NCBI RefSeq assembly: GCF_008364625.2
Contig: NZ_CP126604.1
Location: 3,658,001 to 3,722,000 of the forward strand
Origin: Enterobacter dykesii
GTDB lineage: Bacteria > Pseudomonadota > Gammaproteobacteria > Enterobacterales > Enterobacteriaceae
Reading direction: 5' to 3'
DNA: 64,000 nucleotides
Of the stretch, positions 59,615-64,000 are shown piece after piece (the first letter of the stretch is position 1; each line of letters begins with the position of its first letter). Under the pieces are notes generated by a model that saw only the letters and a list, made by a program, of their open reading frames with translations, was not told where the DNA came from and searched no databases. A program made the position numbers and the translations under genes.

Positions 59615-60157
59615 TTAACGCCCCTTCCCTGTTACGATTTTCTGGTAAAGCGAAGGGACATCCTGCAACAAATCTACGCCCCTGTACATCCCCATGCGCC
59701 CTGGTCTCTGATAGTAAGACCACTTACTGACCCCATAAACCAGCAGTAACCAGTAATCAGCTAAAATAGAGGCTTGCTGTTCAAGAGAGTAATCAATGAG
59801 TTTTTCTTTATCCAGCCTGTAGGTATATTCAGCTGCCCAGCTAAAAGCTCCCCGCATTCTCACCCATTGCCCGTGTTGGTGTTGCCAGACATGCCCCAGC
59901 TCATGGATGAAAACATATTTATCTTCGATGAAAATCGAGTTTGCGGAAAAGTCTTCTCTGTACATCGACTTTCTGTACCATAACTCTCCGTTTGGAGTCA
60001 TCGCGTAGTTTTGTTTTTGTAGTCCGAATGGTAAATAACTGTCGCAATGAATCCAGACACGGCTATAAACTATCGAATCACCGAACACCCTACGAGCCAT
60101 TGCAATCTCGCCTAACGTCATCCGGCGTAATGTTCCTTCCTCTGCCTGTGCGCTCAT
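59615..60157 (-). CDS. Putative small zinc metallopeptidase toxin (type VI effector-like)
   Basis: A 180-residue protein without signal peptide. The gluzincin-type zinc motif is HELGHVWQHQHG (His85, Glu86, His89). Glu126 in LEQQASILADYW is the likely third ligand. The family occurs as stand-alone toxins or C-terminal domains next to VgrG/Rhs loci and is often named Rhs-related. A strong ribosome site, AAGGAGGA, lies 7 bases before the ATG. The gene pairs with the lipoprotein gene 2 bases downstream. Peptidoglycan or a protein could be the target; neither is shown by the sequence. Confidence 0.6.
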   Translation of the reverse strand: MSAQAEEGTLRRMTLGEIAMARRVFGDSIVYSRVWIHCDSYLPFGLQKQNYAMTPNGELWYRKSMYREDFSANSIFIEDKYVFIHELGHVWQHQHGQWVRMRGAFSWAAEYTYRLDKEKLIDYSLEQQASILADYWLLLVYGVSKWSYYQRPGRMGMYRGVDLLQDVPSLYQKIVTGKGR

Positions 60158-60671
60158 TAATTGTCCTCCTTGTATGATTTATATCAGGGTATCCAGGGAG
60201 CATAAAACGCGCAACTAACAGATTTAGGACAATAGAAGTCATAAAGCCCCGTTGGTGATACAACAACAAGCGGAGCGTAGCGACTTCATCAGGTTGTCAG
60301 AGGGATCACACCTTATCAGGATAACCGTATACCCTTGCGGAGCGTGATTGAAACGCTGATAGAGCCTACATATCGTTTGTACCATACCTGTTTACATGGC
60401 TCATAAGGCCGCACGTCGGGCTTTAATGCATGTGATCAATCTGTCGATGACATAACGATGCCTGGATGGGCTTTTTCTTCACGTTTTGCTATTGAGGTGT
60501 GAGGATGCAACTGCCGCCAACGCTGAGTTATACGGTCATCTCACCATGTAACTTAGCGTGACAGTTACCAAGGGCGGATCAGAATGGTAGAACCCATAGG
60601 TTACAAAAATAGGTAACTATTTCAGTTCCTGATAGAAAAGGCTTTAAATACTTGTTTACAAGCGGAAATTC
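60158..60671. other. Gene-free stretch between the effector-like gene and glyU
   Basis: About 510 bases without a convincing frame on either strand. It may include remains of a mobile element: segments such as CATAAAGCCCCGTTGGTGAT (from 60240) and CATAAGGCCGCACGTCGGGC (from 60402) look like non-coding ends of an insertion sequence, but I could not name one. It borders a tRNA gene, a frequent integration site. Confidence 0.4.
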
Positions 60672-60745
60672 TGGAGCGGGCGAAGGGAATCGAACCCTCG
60701 TATAGAGCTTGGGAAGCTCTCGTTCTACCATTGAACTACGCCCGC
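60672..60745 (-). tRNA. glyU: tRNA-Gly(CCC)
   Basis: On the minus strand a 74-nt cloverleaf begins GCGGGCGTAGTTCAATGGTA and ends in CCA. The anticodon loop CTTCCCAAG gives CCC. It matches E. coli glyU, whose vicinity carries the ETT2 cluster in E. coli. Here it closes the accessory block 47.7-60.6 kb. Confidence 0.97.
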
Positions 60746-60825
60746 TTTGAGGTGCGTAAGGCATTATAGACCTTACGCACCTTCATACAAGCCTATTCAC
60801 AACTAACCGGCTATTAAATAATCAC

Positions 60826-61569
60826 TTAGCACTTCGGTTTGCTGCCGGGCGCAGGAAGATAGCGCTGCGGGTCGATGGCCGTTGCCTTATAGCGAATCTG
60901 GAAGTGCAGCTTCACTGCGTCCGTACCGGTGCTGCCCATGGTGGCAATCTTCTGCCCGGCTTTGACGTTCTGCCCGTTGTTGACCAGCATCGTATCGTTG
61001 TGCGCATACGCCGTGATGTAGTCTTCACCATGCTTAATCATGATCAGGTTACCGTAGCCGCGCAGCTGGTTACCCACGTAAACCACCTTCCCGGCCCCGG
61101 AGGCATAAACCGGCGTACCGCGCGCAGCGGCGATATCAATACCCTTGTTGCCACCTTCAGAGAGCGAGTAAGGGGCGACCACTTTACCGCTGGCAGGCCA
61201 GATCCAGCAGCGCTGACCGACCGGCGGCCAGGATGATTGAGGCACCTGATAGGACGGCGTCACTTTGGCGGTTTTGCCTTTCGAAGAGGATTTTTTACCC
61301 GATGACGATCCGCCGCTAACCTTCAGCTGCTGCCCCACCTCGATGGTGTAGGGCGGCGAGAGGTTATTCAGCCGCGCCAGATCCTTCACGCTGGTTCCCG
61401 TTGCGCGCGAAATTCGATACAGGGTATCCCCGCGCTTAACGGTATAGACCGAACCGGAATAGCTACCCATATCCGAAGATTTGCTCCCTGAACAGCCCGC
61501 CAGCAATAGCGTCAGCGTCAGGCAAAAAATGGCGATGATGGGATTTCTCGTCAGGCTTCCTGCAAACAA
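60826..61569 (-). CDS. actS: Amidase activator ActS (YgeR), LysM-LytM lipoprotein
   Basis: A 247-residue lipoprotein. The signal peptide ends in LLAGC (Cys26), followed by a LysM domain (YTVKRGDTLYRISRATGTSV, residues about 42-85), a Ser/Lys-rich linker (residues 87-104) and a degenerate LytM/M23 domain (GIDIAAARGTPVYA, ITAYAHNDTMLV). The zinc-binding residues of active M23 enzymes are incomplete, as in EnvC and NlpD. In E. coli ActS activates peptidoglycan amidases, AmiC most strongly; amiC is at 9028-10281. Confidence 0.94.
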   Translation of the reverse strand: MFAGSLTRNPIIAIFCLTLTLLLAGCSGSKSSDMGSYSGSVYTVKRGDTLYRISRATGTSVKDLARLNNLSPPYTIEVGQQLKVSGGSSSGKKSSSKGKTAKVTPSYQVPQSSWPPVGQRCWIWPASGKVVAPYSLSEGGNKGIDIAAARGTPVYASGAGKVVYVGNQLRGYGNLIMIKHGEDYITAYAHNDTMLVNNGQNVKAGQKIATMGSTGTDAVKLHFQIRYKATAIDPQRYLPAPGSKPKC

Positions 61570-61732
61570 AACAGATCCTCGGTCAGCGTGAATGGCGTAC
61601 TATGATAACAGCCAAAACGAATATGGGTCATGCCCTTTTCCGCTCTACGCGCCAAACCGTTCGTATAAGAATGCAGTATAATGATCCGGCTGATGGTGCT
61701 GAACCACTCGGCATTTTGGCACTGGAGCATCA

Positions 61733-62275
61733 ATGAGTATTCAAGAACACGTTATTTTGGTAAACGACCAGGGAATGGTGATTGGCACTCAGGAAAAATA
61801 TGCCGCGCACACCTTACATACCCCGCTGCATCTGGCTTTCTCTTCCTGGCTTTTTAACGCAAAAGGCGAGTGTCTGATCACCCGACGCGCCTTAAGCAAA
61901 AAGGCCTGGCCCGGCGTCTGGACCAACTCCGTCTGCGGGCACCCACAGTCCGGCGAAGAGACAGTCCAGGCGATAATCCGCCGCTGCCGCTTTGAAGTGG
62001 GCGCTGAGCTGGCCGATATCACCGCCGTCGCCCCTGAATTTCGCTATCGGGAAACCGACCCGTCCGGGATCGTGGAAAACGAAATTTGCCCGGTATTCGC
62101 CGCCCGCATCACCAATGACGTGACGATAAACGAAGATGAAGTGATGGACTATCAGTGGGTTGAGCTGGACGCGTTATTCCGCGCGCTGGACGCGACGCCC
62201 TGGGCCTTTAGCCCGTGGATGGTCATGGAAGCGACAACCGCCCGCGAAAAACTCAAAGCCTTCGCGGCGCAATAA
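61733..62275 (+). CDS. idi: Isopentenyl-diphosphate delta-isomerase
   Basis: A 180-residue type I IDI of Nudix fold that interconverts IPP and DMAPP. The catalytic Cys is in [12 protein letters not shown] and the catalytic Glu in [11 protein letters not shown]; metal-binding His residues are in KYAAHT and LHLAFSSW. In enterics it is not essential because the MEP pathway makes both isomers. Its start follows GGAGCATCA, and a strong bidirectional terminator separates it from lysS. Confidence 0.96.
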   Translation: MSIQEHVILVNDQGMVIGTQEKYAAHTLHTPLHLAFSSWLFNAKGECLITRRALSKKAWPGVWTNSVCGHPQSGEETVQAIIRRCRFEVGAELADITAVAPEFRYRETDPSGIVENEICPVFAARITNDVTINEDEVMDYQWVELDALFRALDATPWAFSPWMVMEATTAREKLKAFAAQ

Positions 62276-62299
62276 AAAAGCCCCTTTCGGGGCTTTTTT
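62274..62299. terminator. Bidirectional terminator between idi and lysS
   Basis: AAAAAAGCCCC-TTTC-GGGGCTTTTTT: a perfect stem with A and T runs on both sides, between convergent genes. Confidence 0.9.
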
Positions 62300-62313
62300 G
62301 ACAACTAAACGCC

Positions 62314-63831
62314 TTATTTCACCGGGCGCATCGCCGGGAACAGGATCACGTCGCGGATGGTGTGGCTGTTGGTGAACAGCATCACCATACGGTCGATGCC
62401 AATACCCAGACCCGCCGTTGGTGGCAGGCCGTGCTCCAGCGCGGTCACGTAGTCTTCGTCGAAGAACATCGCTTCGTCGTCGCCTGCCGCTTTCGCGTCA
62501 ACCTGATCCTGGAAGCGCTGAGCCTGGTCTTCCGCATCGTTCAGCTCGCTAAAGCCGTTGCCGATTTCACGGCCGCCGATGAAGAATTCGAAGCGATCGG
62601 TGATTTCCGGGTTCTCGTCATTACGACGCGCCAGCGGAGAGACTTCAGCCGGGTATTCGGTGATGAAGGTCGGCTGAATCAGGTGCGCTTCGGCCACTTC
62701 TTCGAAGATCTCGGTCACGATACGGCCGAGACCCCAGCTCTTCTCAACCTTGATACCGATGCTTTCCGCGATCGCTTTCGCAGAGTCGAAGTTATCCAGA
62801 TCCGCCATGTTGGTTTCCGGACGGTACTTCTTGATCGCTTCGCGCATGGTCAGTTTTTCGAACGGCTTGCCGAAGTCGAAGACTTCTTCACCGTAAGGAA
62901 CCTGCGTGGTACCCAGAATGTCCTGCGCCAGGGTGCGGAACAGGGATTCGGTCAGCTCGATCAGATCTTTGTAATCTGCATACGCCATGTAGAGTTCCAT
63001 CATGGTGAACTCTGGGTTATGACGAACGGAGATACCTTCGTTACGGAAGTTACGGTTGATTTCGAACACGCGGTCGAAACCACCGACCACCAGACGCTTC
63101 AGGTACAGTTCCGGCGCGATACGCAGGTACATGTCCAGGTCCAGGGCGTTGTGATGGGTGATGAACGGACGCGCAGACGCGCCGCCAGGGATCACCTGCA
63201 TCATTGGGGTTTCCACTTCCATAAAGTCGCGGTTCACCATGAACTGGCGAATACCGGCCATGATCTGGGAGCGAATTTTGAAGGTCTTGCGGGATTCATC
63301 GTTAGAGATGAGATCCAGGTAGCGCTGACGGTAGCGCGCTTCCTGATCCTGCAGGCCGTGGAATTTGTCCGGCAGCGGGCGCAGGGCTTTGGTCAGCAGA
63401 CGCAGCTCGGTGCAGTGGATAGACAGTTCACCGGTTTTGGTTTTGAACAGTTTACCTTTCGCGCCCAGAATATCGCCCAGGTCCCACTTCTTGAACTGCT
63501 CGTTGTAAATGCCTTCCGGCAGGTCGTCACGGGAAACGTACAGCTGAATACGGCCGCCCACGTCCTGCAAGGTCACGAAGGAGGCTTTGCCCATGATACG
63601 ACGGGTCATCATGCGGCCAGCAACGGCCACTTCAACGTTCAGCGCTTCCAGCTCTTCGTTCTCTTTAGCGTCGAAGTCAGCGTGCAGTTGGTCTGAGGTG
63701 TGGTCACGACGAAAATCGTTCGGGAACGGCACGCCCTGCTCGCGCAGTGCTGCCAGCTTCTCACGGCGGGTTTTCAGTTCGTTGTTAAGATCGACTACCG
63801 CGTCAGCGCCCTGTGCTTGTTGTTCAGACAT
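62314..63831 (-). CDS. lysS: Lysyl-tRNA synthetase (class II)
   Basis: A 505-residue enzyme that charges tRNA-Lys. It has an N-terminal OB-fold anticodon-binding domain (residues about 65-150). The class IIb catalytic domain holds motif 2 ([20 protein letters not shown]) and motif 3 ([14 protein letters not shown]). The length equals E. coli LysS. It starts 9 bases after the prfB stop, the shared operon of enterics, with GAGGAA as ribosome site. Confidence 0.97.
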   Translation of the reverse strand: MSEQQAQGADAVVDLNNELKTRREKLAALREQGVPFPNDFRRDHTSDQLHADFDAKENEELEALNVEVAVAGRMMTRRIMGKASFVTLQDVGGRIQLYVSRDDLPEGIYNEQFKKWDLGDILGAKGKLFKTKTGELSIHCTELRLLTKALRPLPDKFHGLQDQEARYRQRYLDLISNDESRKTFKIRSQIMAGIRQFMVNRDFMEVETPMMQVIPGGASARPFITHHNALDLDMYLRIAPELYLKRLVVGGFDRVFEINRNFRNEGISVRHNPEFTMMELYMAYADYKDLIELTESLFRTLAQDILGTTQVPYGEEVFDFGKPFEKLTMREAIKKYRPETNMADLDNFDSAKAIAESIGIKVEKSWGLGRIVTEIFEEVAEAHLIQPTFITEYPAEVSPLARRNDENPEITDRFEFFIGGREIGNGFSELNDAEDQAQRFQDQVDAKAAGDDEAMFFDEDYVTALEHGLPPTAGLGIGIDRMVMLFTNSHTIRDVILFPAMRPVK

Positions 63832-63840
63832 GTTGGTTCC

Positions 63841-64000
63841 TCATAACCCTGCTTTCAAACTTGCTTCGATAAATTGGTCCAGGCTGCCGTCCAGCACCGC
63901 CTGCGTGTTGCGGGTTTCAACCCCGGTACGCAGGTCTTTGATGCGGGAGTCATCAAGGACGTAAGAACGGATCTGGCTGCCCCAACCGATGTCGGACTTG
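63841..64000 (-). CDS. prfB: Peptide chain release factor 2, 3' end
   Basis: Only about 53 C-terminal codons are inside the window ([20 protein letters not shown] in the visible part). They match the C-terminal end of RF2, which releases peptides at UGA and UAA. The N-terminal part, the programmed frameshift and the GGQ loop lie outside. It precedes lysS in one operon. Confidence 0.95.

Noticed and set aside
62362..63696. 444-codon open frame opposite lysS
   Set aside because: It is antisense to lysS, rich in His, Gln and Val from mirrored codons, and has no credible domain or ribosome site.

Overview
The window reads as core chromosome of an Enterobacter-like member of the Enterobacteriaceae. 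Gene order from sdaB to prfB follows the 62-65 min part of the Escherichia coli map almost gene for gene, and the proteins match their E. coli counterparts in length and motifs. Typical enteric markers are also present: GcvB, OmrA, three tandem initiator tRNAs, an ERIC element and a REP-like unit. I infer the genus only from this synteny and from the accessory genes; no search was run.

Layout. 1-8.4 kb: end of sdaB, xni, rlmM-ygdD, the divergent pair gcvA/gcvB, ygdI, the csdA-csdE sulfur-transfer pair, tcdA and mltA. 8.6-9.0 kb: metZ-metW-metV. 9.0-25.4 kb: amiC, argA with ARG boxes, the recC/ptrA/recB/recD block, and a four-gene pseudopilin cluster (ppdA-ppdB-ygdB-ppdC). 25.5-31.6 kb: thyA-lgt-ptsP-rppH, a 683-bp gap that carries a DARS2-type cluster of DnaA boxes, and mutH. 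ptsP contains a perfect 57-bp in-frame tandem duplication just after its active-site histidine. 31.7-37 kb: ygdR, tas, the lysophospholipid recycling pair aas-lplT, and omrA. 37-42.7 kb: galR, an extra GNAT gene and an extra LacI-type regulator, then lysA/lysR and ygeA. 42.8-47.6 kb: araE (CRP and AraC sites), kduI-kduD (two KdgR-like boxes) and the thiolase yqeF.

From 47.7 to 60.6 kb the backbone is diluted by accessory genes, up to the glyU tRNA, the neighbourhood where E. coli carries ETT2. They are a LysR regulator divergent from a PACE-family efflux protein, the yqeG transporter, an Lrp-type regulator divergent from a LysE-type exporter, yjdI-yjdJ, a CitA/DcuS-type two-component system followed by a three-gene ABC importer, and an isolated two-gene unit of a small HExxH protein plus a lipoprotein. 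The last resembles an orphan type VI secretion effector-immunity pair. After glyU the backbone resumes with actS (ygeR), idi, lysS and the 3' end of prfB.

Several genes work together across the window. RecB, RecC and RecD form one enzyme. ActS is a known activator of the amidase AmiC. Tas, KduI/KduD, AraE and GalR belong to sugar metabolism. GcvB and OmrA are Hfq-dependent regulators of transport and envelope genes. The items most worth checking are the ptsP duplication, the orphan effector-immunity pair, the two-component/ABC-importer locus and the DARS2 site.
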